The notes: generated from the letters alone by a model not told the origin. 64,000 bases of DNA from Dugong dugon (GCA_030035585.1 CM057472.1:85867601-85931600), one strand, 5' to 3'; positions 11,289 to 22,070 are shown, numbered from the stretch's first letter. Translations and numbers: made by a program.

Positions 11289-11454
11289 AAAACAGTAGCT
11301 GTCACAAAATTAATGCTCAGTGTTAACTTTTACTATTAAATCATCATGGTACCTTGGAAAAAGCTAGAAAGAAAGTATGTTTAAACAATCCTTAAGGTAA
11401 AAATAATACAAAATTTCAAAGAGTGGACATCACAAACAGCACAAGTGTGTACAG

Positions 11455-11660
11455 AGCATGTAAATGTCTCTGGCAGTTTACAAAGCACTTTGTCATTCAT
11501 TTGATCCTCAAAACAACTCTGTAAGGCAGACCTGGCAGATCCCTCTTCCATTTCACCAATGAGGAAAATGAGGCACAAAGGATTAAGTATCAAAGCCACT
11601 TTGTTAATTGTTCTTATTTCAAACTACAATCCAGGTTTTCTGACTCCTAGACCATTTCCA
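11455..11660 (+). repeat. MIR-like relic
   Basis: 'ttgatcctcaaaacaactct', 'atttcaccaatgaggaaaat' and 'gaggcacaaaggattaag' are the MIR 3' half. The neighbouring bases 11661-11910 hold nothing recognised. Confidence 0.55.
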
Positions 11661-11923
11661 TTCTGTCTTGAATGGTGCTTCTAACTACTGATTTTTCACC
11701 CATGAGTAAAGGTCATCGTTCAATATAGTTAGCAAATATCTACAGATAGGCATAGAATTGTCTAACAAATCCCATAAAATCCACCAAAAGATTTTTGGAA
11801 TCTTTTTAATTGTGCAACAGGTGTGGATACTTGATACCAATCTGTACTTCTAGCACCAATCACAACCTAGATTTACTTGACTAGTAAAGAGATAATAAAT
11901 TAAAGGCTCTAGAAGTTATAAAA

Positions 11924-12118
11924 AGAGCCCCGGTGGTGCAATGGTTAAGAACCATGCTACTAACCAAAAGGTCAGTGGTCGGAAACCAACAGCCCCTAGG
12001 GGAGAAAAGACTTGGAGATCAGCTCCCATATAGATTACAGCCTTGGAAACCCTATGGGGCAGTTCTAGTCTGTGCTATAGGGTCACTGTGAGTCAGAATG
12101 GACTCCACGGCACACAAC
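11924..12118 (+). repeat. AfroSINE (sense) with TSD
   Basis: Complete sense copy from 'agagccccggtggtgcaatg' to 'actccacggcacacaac'. Flanked by a 13-bp direct repeat AGAAGTTATAAA(A/G) at 11911-11923 and 12119-12131. Confidence 0.9.
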
Positions 12119-12608
12119 AGAAGTTATAAAGCAACCAGGTACAATTTTAAGAGTGGCTGAGGAAGGTGCTGCAACATGATTTAAACTGCTTCAGAGATTT
12201 GTCCTTATCATCACCTGTTTACCGAGAGACCACAAGGTAGGGTGGTAGGAACTCCAGCAGAGAACAGGCCATGACAAAGAAGACAGAAGGATCAGCAAAA
12301 ACACAACCAAGACGCTCCCTGCCTCAGGACACCCCAAAAATCAGCTACTGAGAAGTTAGATTCTAATTCGATTATCATCTTCTGAGCTAGGCCTACACAG
12401 GTGAGGCCTGTGAGCTAAGACCAGGGAATGTGGGTTAACCTAGGAGACACTCTGGGCTCATAGGAACGTCCTGGACGCCACAGATCTACTGCAGTCGCCA
12501 TAGCCTGGGAGATCCCTGGTAGAGGAAATGTTCCACCGCGGTTCATCGTTCAGAACCAAATACCGGGGCTCCCCTGAAGCCCAACCTGGAGGCGACTCTG
12601 GCTCTTAC

Positions 12609-12900
12609 CCAAGGGGTCGCCCCGACTGGAAAAAGAGAGCCAGGCCTCGGGGTCTAGGGACGCCTCAGAGAAGAGGGGGTAAAGATCCGGATGCGGCGAG
12701 GCCGGATGCAGCCAGATACGCTTCCCAAAGGGTTTGAGACACCCTCACCTCTGCTGCACCGAACTTTCCCTCTGATGGCAGCGCCAGGCTCGGCCGCCGA
12801 TGGACCTGGCTTTCTAGTCAAGCTATGCGGCATAGAGAGGCGAAACGGGTACGTAAGAAAGACAAGCATAAAGAAACGGGCCGCAGGGCATGCTGGAAGT
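12609..12900 (-). other. VIPAS39: Probable VIPAS39 noncoding first exon
   Basis: A 5' UTR exon is required because the ATG exon starts exactly at an acceptor. The best minus-strand donor in the island is GTAAGAG at 12608-12602. An alternative is AGAG/GTGAGG near 12747. The 5' limit is unknown, and both donors could be used. Confidence 0.45.
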
Positions 12901-12906
12901 TGTTGT
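12881..12906 (-). promoter_or_regulatory. ZNF143/THAP11-like site 1
   Basis: The minus strand reads ACAACTTCCAGCATGCCC then TGCGG, close to the long SBS consensus (ACTACAATTCCCAGCATGC...TTGCGG) known for ZNF143/THAP11. Confidence 0.55.
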
Positions 12907-12957
12907 TTCTTCTGCCTCGCCGTCAGGCGGTGTTGTGATGGGCCACGGGGCTTCTTG

Positions 12958-12971
12958 ACTACAGCCCCCAG
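12958..12971 (+). promoter_or_regulatory. ZNF143-like site 2
   Basis: ACTACAGCCCCCAG fits the core ACTACAnnnCCCAG of the ZNF143 binding site. Confidence 0.5.
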
Positions 12972-13051
12972 AAACCCCAGCGCGCCGTGCCTAGGTGGTT
13001 TCCTTTATTTGGCCCGACCTTCCGCGGTTATCTAGCGGGTCACCCAACAAG

Positions 13052-13070
13052 ACTACAACTCCCATGAGGC
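13052..13070 (+). promoter_or_regulatory. ZNF143-like site 3
   Basis: ACTACAACTCCCATGAGGC is a strong match to the ZNF143 site ACTACAAnTCCCA with a typical 3' flank. Confidence 0.65.
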
Positions 13071-13385
13071 TTAGCAACGCCGATTTAGGGGCCAGAGAAA
13101 TAATGAGACGTGTTCTTTGTGTCCCTACGGGTAAGGGACCATCACGTGAGGAATTAGATTTTGGGCCTCTCTGGGGACAACCTGAGAGACTTGAAGAACA
13201 CTAGAACAGGCGGAACCTACGGCCCGGCGAGTTGGAACGGAAGTGGTCCGTGGGAGTGGGGAGGAGCCGGAAGTAAGACGGGGAGGGGGTAAGGGGCGGA
13301 GGGAAAAGCAAGCCGGGAGGTTCTGTGGCCGCTTCTAGTAGTTTCCAGGCGCTGCCGGGCGGTTGGGGCCAGGTGGTCCTGAGGC

Positions 13386-13410
13386 GGTGGCTGTGGCTGT
13401 GGCTGTGGTT
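13386..13410 (+). repeat. Short (TGGCTG)n tract in AHSA1 5' UTR
   Basis: About three and a half copies of TGGCTG lie just upstream of the AHSA1 ATG, inside the likely 5' UTR. Confidence 0.7.
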
Positions 13411-13445
13411 GGTTGGGAGCCGGTGGCGGCGCGATCGGAGAGCCG

Positions 13446-13525
13446 ATGGCCAAGTGGGGTGAGGGCGACCCACGCTGGATCGTGGAGGAGCGGGCGGACG
13501 CCACCAACGTCAACAACTGGCATTG
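13446..13525 (+). CDS. AHSA1: AHSA1 exon 1 (coding part)
   Basis: 80 nt, ATG in GCCGATGG, encoding MAKWGEGDPRWIVEERADAT and NVNNWH plus two bases of Trp. Donor GTGAGG. Intron 1 (13526-14873) has no recognised feature after the CpG island fades. Confidence 0.96.
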
Positions 13526-16500
13526 GTGAGGGCCAGCGGGGCAGGCCGCGGGAGGGATGTGGTTGGGCGGTGTTTGCGGGGGTCCCTGGAACCTCGGCTC
13601 GGACAGAGCTGGGGCATAGGCAGCACCTGCCCGGATGTGGAGTGGGTCTTTCCTGGGACAGGGGTCCGTAGCCCCAAGCCCCTCCACCATCCCCCGACCT
13701 CTGTCTCAGTGTATGGGGGGTGGGGCGACACGGAGAATTGCTCCTCAGAGGAGGGGGATTCAGAAAAACAAGAACGTAACTCTCTAGCTTCTATGCATCC
13801 GTCCTGAGCAGAGAGATTCTTCTCACACGTGGCCGGAGGAGTCAGTGAGACCAAAAGAGAAGTACCACCTTTGATTGTGTTGGGAGAATGCTGTGTAAGG
13901 CTCGGGATCAAGGAGGCTAGAATTCCCATTTTGTGGCTTAAGTGTGAAATTAAGTTACTGCCGCAGTCCTCTGGGCTAAGGTTTGGAACGTGCTCTGCAG
14001 GTGCTCGGAGCTCAATGATGCTGAAGCCGCTGCGGCCTCTCACCCGGAACTAGTAAATGGGTCGTGTTCTAACTTTAGGGACTGCCCCTCTTTGCTGGGC
14101 AATTATGGTTTTATAACCTCAGCGTTCTTAAAAGCTTTCCCTCCGTCATGAAGTCTTGCAGAAGGAATATTTCCTTGTTAAACTCCACTGAACTTTGTTG
14201 ATATTATGGTGTTTATTGTATCTTTTATTTCGTTGCAGCTTTTTAGGTACATGTTGTTTCTTACACTAGTTCGTAGGTTGTAAGGCACATAGTGGTTTTT
14301 CTATATCTCAGCCTCTCTCCTCTCATACGCAGAGTGCTTAATCTAATTTTGTTTTTGTTGTTTGTTTTGAAGGCCTGGCCTTGCATTGTTTGCATGGCCA
14401 TCTAGATAGCACAGAATGTGTACAGTTTGAATTTGGCAGGTTAGAACACTGTGTTAATGAGGTCAAGGTTATTAGTTTATTCCTTATTGGATCTTTTAGA
14501 TAAGTACTGCGTTCTGCTTCTGACCTCAGCAAAATGTGCACAGTTTTCCACCTGGTCAAACAGGTGCGCCATAATTAAAATGGAAAATAATGACCCAAGC
14601 ACCATCAGGCTGAGAAAGAGAAGCATAATTTTCCACTTAATTTGTACCATTTTGCACAGCAGTTGTCCTAGTTGGCTTAATATGTCACTCCTGTTTTCCG
14701 TCCTAAACTAAAGGAGAATAACATGTCTGCAGGTATACTGGAGTGGGACTAAGGGTTGTCATGTTCTTTTCAAACTATTTATCAGGTCTGCTTTAGCCTT
14801 GCAGTCTCTTGCATAGAGCAAGCAACGTATCCTCCATTTGGCTGCTGTCCATAGCTGTGTTTCTGTTTTGCAGGACGGAGAGAGATGCTTCAAATTGGTC
14901 CACAGATAAACTGAAAACTCTGTTCTTGGCAGTGCGGGTGCAAAATGAGGAGGGCAAGTGTGAAGTCACAGAAGTGAGTAAGCTTGATGGGGAGGCATCC
15001 ATTAACAATCGCAAAGGCAAGCTTATCTTCTTTTATGAATGGAGCATCAAACTGAACTGGACAGGTGAGTCTGTGCTGGGCAGGGAAGGGGTTATCTGCA
15101 TTTTGGCTGGCCAGGAGCCAGGGAGAACAGTTTTAAAGAGGTTGTAAACTCTTCATGGGAGAAGACAAATAGTGCTGCTTTGGAGGCCAACGTAAAGCGG
15201 TATTGGGTGTTGAAATTTCTTCTCTGCCACTGTGAACACTAAATGGGTTTCTTCTCTGGGCCTCACAAGCCCCACAGTGAAGAGGCTGGGCCACTGTGTC
15301 TTTGGGCCTTGGTCTGTGTTGGGATATATAAAGTGACCTGACATTTCCTCAGATTAGTTTCTCTCTTCTTGGATGATTTAAAAGGAGAGTGGGGATATTT
15401 CTGGTCTTGATCTTTTCTTACTCTCACCAGTGTGGATCTAACAGGTTAGACCACTGTGCTAATGATGCTTGTGGCTATAATTTGGGCTGTTTTATTCTCT
15501 AGTTCAGTGTCCTTTCCATTAGGAAAGAACTGGGACTATGCTTGTGTGCCCTTGGCTGGTCCTGCCAGATGTGAGACTGAATTTTAAAAGACACTTAAAG
15601 CAGTATGAGATAGCTATTGTCTGTGTATGGGGCAGGGCATGAAATATATTTTTGTTTCTATAAACATTTTTCCAAGTGAATGGTAATAAGGAGGGAAAAA
15701 GGTAAATACAAAAACCTGTCCATCAGATTTTCCCCCCTAAGAAAAGTTTTGTTTTTTAAAGTAGTAGTTTTTTAAGGTAGTCTGGAAAGACCCTTAGTTA
15801 TCATCTTGCTCCATCCCCTTTTTATAGATTGAGAAACTGAGGCCTAGAGAAGTGAAAGTGAATCAATGTTTTGTTGATTAATTTTGAAATCGAGTCAGTT
15901 CTGTAACCTGACGTACGTGCTCTTAAAAATCACCATGCTATGTAAAATTGTTATAATGAAAACTACAGGGTTTACAGGGGAAATGGGGTGTTAGGGACAC
16001 AACATCCAAAAACTTTGTTAATGATTCATTTGGAAAAAAGATAGAAACCTAATGAAAGTAGTTGCACAGTTTTACATGTGTTAAACAATAAGAAATACAT
16101 AAATACTACAATAAATATGGCACTTTACCTTGAAAAGGACCTGAAGTTTATTTGTGAAAGTGGGCATTGGAAGGGTTGAGCGTGAGAATTACTGTGAAGT
16201 GATGGAAGAAAAGTTATGACACCTGATGGGGGTGTGTGTGTGGCTCATAACATTAGTGAACTGATCCAGCTGGTAGATAAATGTTTGAGAGGTGTGTGTG
16301 TTACTTATCCTGCACAGCTCGGTTCAGCTTTCTGTGTTCACCTAGTTTTCTCACAGATGAAATTGCTTATAAGCACACGTGAAATTTGCATTATGATCAA
16401 ATTGTTCTCTAATGTATCAGCCTCATTTGAATACATTTGTGTTTCAAAACAAGTGTTACAGCAGAACTGACTATTGGCTATTGACCCAGGTCTCCCCTGG

Positions 16501-19500
16501 CAAAATTCATGCTAGTGTCAAATCCTTGCAGATCTTAGTCCCACACTATGAAGACATTTCTTCTGAGGGGGAAGGGGTTGGCTGGATCTGGCCTGTGGCA
16601 GTCTCTCAGAATAAAGAGGGTCAGTTCAGCTTTCCATAAGAAGCGTAAGCTGAGTAGTAGTTAGCACTCCAGAGCAGAAGACATTTCCTGCAGAGGAGGA
16701 GACTAAATGGCATTGTGTTGTTTTTGACAGGTACCTCTAAGTCGGGAGTGCAGTACAAGGGACATGTGGAGATCCCCAATTTGTCTGATGAAAACAGTGT
16801 GGAAGAAGTGGAGGTTTGTGCTTCCTAACTCCTCTCCTGAGTCTTCTACATCCTCTTATTTTCAAATGAGAAAAAATGACCTATCATTCAAGATTACTAG
16901 CCCAAGCTTGGTCCAAACCTTCAGAACCCCAGTCTGCAGATGGTTTTCTAGGTATATGGTGCCATTAGGAGCTTCCACAGGAGTTTGCACTTCTTTAATT
17001 AGCACTTGCTTTAGCTTGTGAGAGGGGTTCCAGCATTAGCTGCCTTTGCCTTGGCAGAGAGGACTTGTGAAGGAATATTAATGGGGATTGTACAAGTACC
17101 CTGACCCTCATGCATTTCCTTTGGAAATGTCAGCAGTTATCTGATTGCTCAGCACCCACATTCCACAGTGTGGGTGCCCCTCAAGTTATTTACCACCTGC
17201 TTCTGATCTTTCACTCAGATTAGTGTGAGCCTTGCCAAAGATGAGCCTGACACAAATCTCGTGGCCTTAATGAAGGAAGAAGGGGTGAAACTTCTAAGAG
17301 AAGCAGTGGGAATTTACATCAGCACTCTGAAAACAGGTATCCCTTGAGTAGTTACATATGCCTTCAGGAGGTAGTTTTTTCTACCTCTGAGACTATTAAG
17401 GGGCTTGGCAGTCCTTTCTTTGGCAAATGGGTAAAGGTTTTGGGGGAGGGGGAGCCAGTTTATAAGCTCTAAGTGAGGGAAGGGTCTAGAGCCACGTTGT
17501 CTAATATTTTGGCTATTGAGCACTTGAAATGTGGCTGGTCTAAATTGAGATGTACAGTGAGTGTAAAACACAGTGGATAGTACGGGAAAAAAAAAAAAAA
17601 TGCAGGAGTAGGAGCCCCTGAGTGGTACAGACAGTTAACACCAAAAGGTTGGAAGTTTGAGTCCACCCCCAAGACACCCCAGAAGAAAAGCCTGGTGTTG
17701 TACTTCCAAAATACCAGCCATTGAAAACCTTATGGAGCACAATTCTATTCAGTAGAACTGGTTTTAGTGAGTTAGCAGTGGTGCGGGAAAAAACTATATG
17801 CTAGCAAAAAAAAAAAAAGAATGTAAAATATTTCTATTTTTAAAATATGTGTCAAAATGATATTTTGGATATATTGAGTTAAATATATACTATTAAAATT
17901 AATTTCATTTGTTTTTCTCTAGTTTTTTTAATGGGGTTACTAGGAATTTTTAAATTATATTTGAGGCTCATGTTATGCTTCTATTGGACAGCGCTGATCT
18001 AGAGACTTGGCATCCCTGGACTCATAACCTGAGTACAGTCCTGAACTATATTTAAGATGCATTCTCCAGGGGTATTCAGACTGCTAGAATAGTAGTCAGC
18101 TCAGCTGTCCCCTGGGATTCCGGTTCTGCCCATTTATTCTGATCTTGAAATCGGAGTTAGTATAATGACCATCAAAAGGAACCAGAGTAGAAGGCGATAC
18201 CTTTTTGGAGGCAACTAGCGCTCCGTTGTCATCACTAGTTGTGGCTGTTCTGCAGAGTATGGCCGAGTGGAGGAAAGGGACCAAACACACCCATAGGTAG
18301 TAGGTAGATTCTCCACTCTTGAGGTCATTGAAGTGCCACTACCTCCACCAGCTACCTTCCATAGTAGACCTTACATAAACTATGACGAGCTGTGATGCTT
18401 CCCGTTGGGGCTTAAGCTATTTAAAACAATCCCAGTGGACATACTACAGTGAAACCTGTGAGAGCTGGAACTTGACGGGACTGCCTTGCTTTTCTGGGTC
18501 TCAAAAGTTCTCCACTTTGGACAGGATGTAGTCTTACCACTTTTCTATCACTTGCGTTGGTGGAAATTATTTGAGTTTTCCTTCTCTGACAGGTTCCAGC
18601 TTTCACAGGTTTCACTGTGCATTCAGTCGTATGTGGTCGGAGACTTAACCTGGCATAGACCGAAGGTAAAGATGTAAAATAAATAGGATTTCCTTTTCAT
18701 GGTCATTCACTCTTTCTGGCTTAAGATAGCTTGTGTTTGTTAAGCTGTGATGAAGCCTCAAATGTCAGCTTCTAAGAAATAACCTCTAAGAGCTGTGAAT
18801 TTATCTTTTCAGAGTTCACCCAAGGCATGATCTTGCCTACAATGAATGGAGAGTCAGTAGAGTCAACCAGGCAACCAGCACTGAAAGCTGAGAAGTGGAA
18901 GGTAATGGTGTTCCCACCTGATGGGGCGGGAGGCTGTCAAGAGAGCCCCCAATATGTAGTTGTTACCCATCTTTAATGTAGTTTTTATTCACTTATAATG
19001 GATCCCTAGAACAAACAGAAGCCATCAGGGACTTAAGAATCTGGCTGCTGATTGCATTTAACACCAATTAGGTGGTTATGCACAGAGGGTGGTCTCCACC
19101 TATATAAGTTTTTTCAGTATTGTTTGCAACCGTGGTATTCATCTTTCATACTTTGGTATTAGAAGTCTTACAGGGTGTCAAGGATTAGATCACTGATTTT
19201 GTGCATCGGGGAATTGATAGATCTCACACCATATATGACAGAGTGAGCAAATCTTTTATCTGGGGCTGGAACTTATGCAGTTCAGGCCCAGCACTTGGTT
19301 TAGAGACTGTTGCGCCTCTGTCAGCACAGTGAAGGATATTCTGAAGGTGGAGGGGAAACTGCTTTCAGACATTTAAAAATTCTGTTTGAGAATTATTGAG
19401 CTCTTCAGAAATGCCTAATGATTTGACAGGTCTTTTGGCTGATGGATTTTCAAATGAGTATCAGAGTTTGTCTTCTAGAGTGATTGTTTTCGGTGGGAAT

Positions 19501-21534
19501 TGGGATGCTTCTGGAAAGGTTCCCCTCATGACTGAAAACACACACAGCTTCTTCCCAACCCCCTGGAATAATCAGTCTTAGAGTGAAAAGATTTGTGAGA
19601 ATGAGTAGCAGGTCTGTCCCTGAAGCCATGCTGATTGACTATGTTGATTTTATCATCACTCTTAACTGACGATTGTTACTGCCACTTCCACAGGCTAATG
19701 AGTCTGCCCCTTTGAAAACCCAGGCCAGATCTGTTGGTGTCAGAATCCCCACTTGTAAGATTACCCTTAAAGAAACCTTCCTGACATCACCAGAGGAGCT
19801 TTATAGAGTGTTTACCACCCAGGAGGTAAGCATAATCTTGTCCTTGGAGTTTCATGCTGTTTGCCATTCCAGGTGACTTGGTGACCTGGGCATGTTCTCT
19901 CAGCATGCAGAGGAGGCACTCATGACTAGACCCAGTAGGTTCCTGGTATAGGCACAGTCAGAAGAACAGCACTCTTGGTCAGAGTTTGCCCTGTCTTTCT
20001 TACTCTTCTGTACTAGTTCTGGGTCATTGTAAGTGGGAACCGCTGAATCATTTCTTGTTAGAAAAGCGAATGGGTCCAAAGTAATGGTACCATGGGTTCA
20101 GAAAGAATTGCTTTTGTCAAAGTCTGGATTGTAGTAGAACTGAAGAGGGGGAGACTCCCTGAACCTGGTCATTGGGCAGAGTAGCATATTTGGAAATGTG
20201 AGTGGTGGCATTCAGGCGTCAGGTGGCTTTTGTCCCTGGGTCCCACTGAGACCCATGCAGAGGGAGTGGCCATGGCCAAAGGTAAAATTTGATGGTAGCC
20301 ATGAAGGAAGCCATCCCCAGAGTTGAGGTCTCTAGGAAATGTAGACACAGCACTGAGCCCTCACAGTGCATCCAGATGTCTGCCTCAGCCAGTAATGGCT
20401 GAGGCAAAGACAGGCTGGAGCAGAAATCACAAGTACAGGGAGCTCATCATGGTTCCAGCTCTTTCATCCTCTCCCTGCCTCATTTTTTTTGCTACAGCTG
20501 GTTCAGGCCTTTACCCATGCTCCTGCAGTGTTAGAAGCAGATAAAGGTGGGAAGTTTCACATGGTAGATGGCAACGTCTCTGGGGAATTCACTGATCTGG
20601 TGAGTACCTTCTGGCCCCAGGCCCAGGTTTTAATGTCTGGCTAGTCAGAAGGGTGATGTTTCTTCTTTCTTAGGGTCTGTAGGTAAAATTTAAGGCTTTA
20701 ATCTCTTTGGTCAATAAAACCATGTTTTGTTTTGTTTTTTCAAGAGAATGCTGTGATTTGAATTTTTTTTGCCTTCATAGAATTATTTCCTTAGTTTTGT
20801 AAAATTAGTTCTTCCTAAAGAAATCAAACTTGGAAAAGAGGTTGTATATGTTTATTGGTGGTTTATGGCTTTTCATTTACAGCACTAAAATTTCACCTGG
20901 GCACAGTTGACTGGGCTGATAGGAGTAAGGGGAGAAGCAACTGCTAATACGTGCCCAGAAGCCACCAACCCTGTGGTCCTCTTTGTTTTCGTCAGTGTAG
21001 TGTAATTGCACAGATGCTAGCCTTAGTAAGAAAGGCAGATGGCTGATCCTAGCCAGGATCAGGTACATCGTAGTCTACAGTATAGACTGACTTTTTGATT
21101 ACTTTAGGTCCCAGAGAAACATATTGTGATGAAGTGGAGGTTTAAATCTTGGCCAGAGGGTAAGTAAGCATATTTGTTTATTGCCGTTACCCCCAAACCT
21201 TTTCTTCTCCCCTTAGTTGTAAACCCAGATGGAAGCCCTTGGCCTACGAGAGGCAGGTGGAATAACTGGGCTGAGAAGGTGGGAGTTAGGATAAGAATAC
21301 AGTCGGAGGCTTGAGGCCCAAGGCCTCATCTGAGACGACCTCCCCTTCTTGCTTTCCCCAGGGCACTTTGCCACCATCACCCTGACCTTCATTGACAAGA
21401 GTGGAGAGACTGAGCTGCACATGGAAGGGCGTGGCATCCCTGCTCCTGAGGAAGAGCGGACACGGCAGGGATGGCAGCGGTACTATTTTGAGGGCATCAA
21501 ACAGACCTTTGGCTATGGTGCCCGCTTATTTTAG
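13446..21534 (+). CDS. AHSA1: AHSA1 (AHA1), activator of HSP90 ATPase, complete
   Basis: AHSA1 is the cytosolic co-chaperone that binds Hsp90 and stimulates its ATPase. Nine coding exons: 13446-13525, 14874-15064, 16731-16813, 17219-17336, 18813-18901, 19694-19825, 20498-20599, 21108-21159, 21362-21534. They sum to 1,020 nt, 339 residues plus stop, with consistent GT-AG junctions and phases. The start is MAKWGEGDPRWIVEERADAT. The conserved NxNNWHW motif is present at residues 21-27 (NVNNWHW) and NRKGKLIFFYEW follows, both in the Hsp90-binding N domain (about 29-163). The C-terminal START-like domain (about 205-335) ends FGYGARLF. It is one residue longer than the 338-residue human protein; the extra residue falls in the interdomain linker. 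A tandem stretch of unique introns contains few young repeats. Identification is firm. Confidence 0.97.
14874..15064 (+). CDS. AHSA1: AHSA1 exon 2
   Basis: 191 nt, from TTTTGCAG to GTGAGT, encoding TERDASNWSTDKLKTLFLAV onward to IKLNWT. It holds the start of the Aha1 N domain. Intron 2 (15065-16730) contains a MIR-like piece at about 15790-15900 and otherwise nothing recognised. Confidence 0.96.
16731..16813 (+). CDS. AHSA1: AHSA1 exon 3
   Basis: 83 nt between TTGACAG and the less common donor GTTTGT, encoding (G)TSKSGVQYKGHVEIPNLSD and ENSVEEVE. Confidence 0.95.
17219..17336 (+). CDS. AHSA1: AHSA1 exon 4
   Basis: 118 nt between CACTCAG and GTATCC, encoding ISVSLAKDEPDTNLVALMK and EEGVKLLREAVGIYISTLKT. 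Confidence 0.96.
17488..17998 (-). repeat. hAT/Charlie-type DNA transposon relic with nested AfroSINE
   Basis: Both ends resemble the widespread element with TIR 'cagtgctgtccaatagaa': the 3' side has 'ctattggacagcgctg' (about 17980) and the 5' side 'attgagcacttgaaatgtgg' (about 17515). A diverged sense AfroSINE (about 17608-17775, starting 'ggagcccctgagtggtacag') sits inside, between A runs. It is in AHSA1 intron 4. Confidence 0.65.
18446..18618. repeat. 173-bp palindromic MITE with 29-bp terminal inverted repeats
   Basis: Bases 18446-18474 (starting ACAGTGAAACCTGTGA) and 18590-18618 are inverted repeats matching at 27 of 29 positions by eye. The left end is preceded by CT and starts within TACAGTG, as in TA-inserting DNA transposons. 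No ORF. It lies in AHSA1 intron 4, about 200 bp before exon 5. Confidence 0.75.
18813..18901 (+). CDS. AHSA1: AHSA1 exon 5
   Basis: 89 nt between CTTTTCAG and GTAATG, encoding EFTQGMILPTMNGESVEST and RQPALKAEKWK. It covers the end of the N domain and the start of the linker. The intron that follows (18902-19693) is unique sequence. Confidence 0.95.
19694..19825 (+). CDS. AHSA1: AHSA1 exon 6
   Basis: 132 nt, 44 codons in phase 0, encoding ANESAPLKTQARSVGVRIPT and CKITLKETFLTSPEELYRVFTTQE. It spans the linker and the start of the C-terminal domain. Confidence 0.96.
20498..20599 (+). CDS. AHSA1: AHSA1 exon 7
   Basis: 102 nt between GCTACAG and GTGAGT, encoding LVQAFTHAPAVLEADKGGKF and HMVDGNVSGEFTDL. 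Confidence 0.96.
21108..21159 (+). CDS. AHSA1: AHSA1 exon 8
   Basis: 52 nt between ACTTTAG and GTAAGT, encoding VPEKHIVMKWRFKSWPE. Confidence 0.96.
21362..21534 (+). CDS. AHSA1: AHSA1 exon 9 (stop)
   Basis: 173 nt coding after CCCCAG, encoding GHFATITLTFIDKSGETEL to FGYGARLF and TAG at 21532-21534. Confidence 0.96.
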
Positions 21535-21760
21535 GGTCAGCAGCTGGGAGGCTACAGCCTGCCTGACACTTCGGTCCAGCCCTCTCCTGACTGGGGCTTG
21601 TGGCTCACAGGATTGCACCATCCCAACCACTAACTTGGGGCCGCAGCCCCTCCCCTCCACGTATACATTGGGTTTGTGCATGTTTTCCGCTGGGTGGGAT
21701 CAGAGGGTGATTTCTCTTTTATGTGTACATACGCTAAATAAACCTAATTTAAAAAACGCA
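21535..21760 (+). terminator. AHSA1: AHSA1 3' UTR and poly(A) signal
   Basis: A short 3' UTR follows the stop. AATAAA at 21737-21742 with an A-rich stretch and downstream GTGTTGGTGTG around 21775 makes a standard cleavage site near 21757. Confidence 0.9.
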
Positions 21761-21992
21761 CATATCTGGACACTGTGTTGGTGTGGGTGGCTGGAATTAG
21801 AGTTCTTGTGAAGATTTTTAATTAAAAAATAGGAGGGATTGGAGGACCTCATCTCCATTCTTAGTAAGTGGGAGTAATTAGAGGCATGAAGGAACCTGCT
21901 TCTCGCTACCAGGCATTCCTTTCATACTGCAGGCTGGGAAGAAGGTTCCACTCCCAGAGTTGGATTACCCAATAAGCAGGGTACACCCAGGG

Positions 21993-22070
21993 TGACTTGT
22001 GCGTACTTACTCATCTGTAGTGAACAGTTCCACATTCTTTGACCACAGATGAGTAAGCACGCACAAGTCA
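21993..22070. repeat. Near-perfect inverted repeat (28-bp arms, 22-nt loop)
   Basis: Arm 21993-22020 (starts TGACTTGTGCGT) is the reverse complement of arm 22043-22070 at 26 of 28 positions. Both differences become G-U pairs in a minus-strand transcript. It lies about 240 bp past the AHSA1 poly(A) site. Motifs 'aagcagggta' and 'tgttcact.cagatga' recur at about 22215-22260, so it may be part of a larger decayed palindromic element (about 21960-22290). Confidence 0.75.

Larger units (their letters stand above)
10600..11335 (+). repeat. MIR split by AfroSINEs (nested cluster)
   Basis: MIR pieces lie at about 10600-10640 ('cagtttcctcatctgcaaga'), 10796-10860 ('gttgtgaggattaaacc', 'aaaacacttag') and 11289-11335 ('aacagtagctgtcac', 'aatgctcagtgttaac'). 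They are in the correct order and orientation, with AfroSINEs filling both gaps. Confidence 0.75.
12500..13620. promoter_or_regulatory. Bidirectional CpG-island promoter of VIPAS39 and AHSA1
   Basis: GC- and CpG-rich DNA separates the head-to-head genes. It has no TATA box at a fixed spacing. It carries three ZNF143/THAP11-like motifs and two CGGAAGT ETS-type sites at about 13238-13244 and 13266-13272. A CACGTG E-box lies near 13144. A probable VIPAS39 5' exon uses a donor on the minus strand at 12608 (TTGG/GTAAGAG). Exact start sites cannot be read from sequence. Confidence 0.8.
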
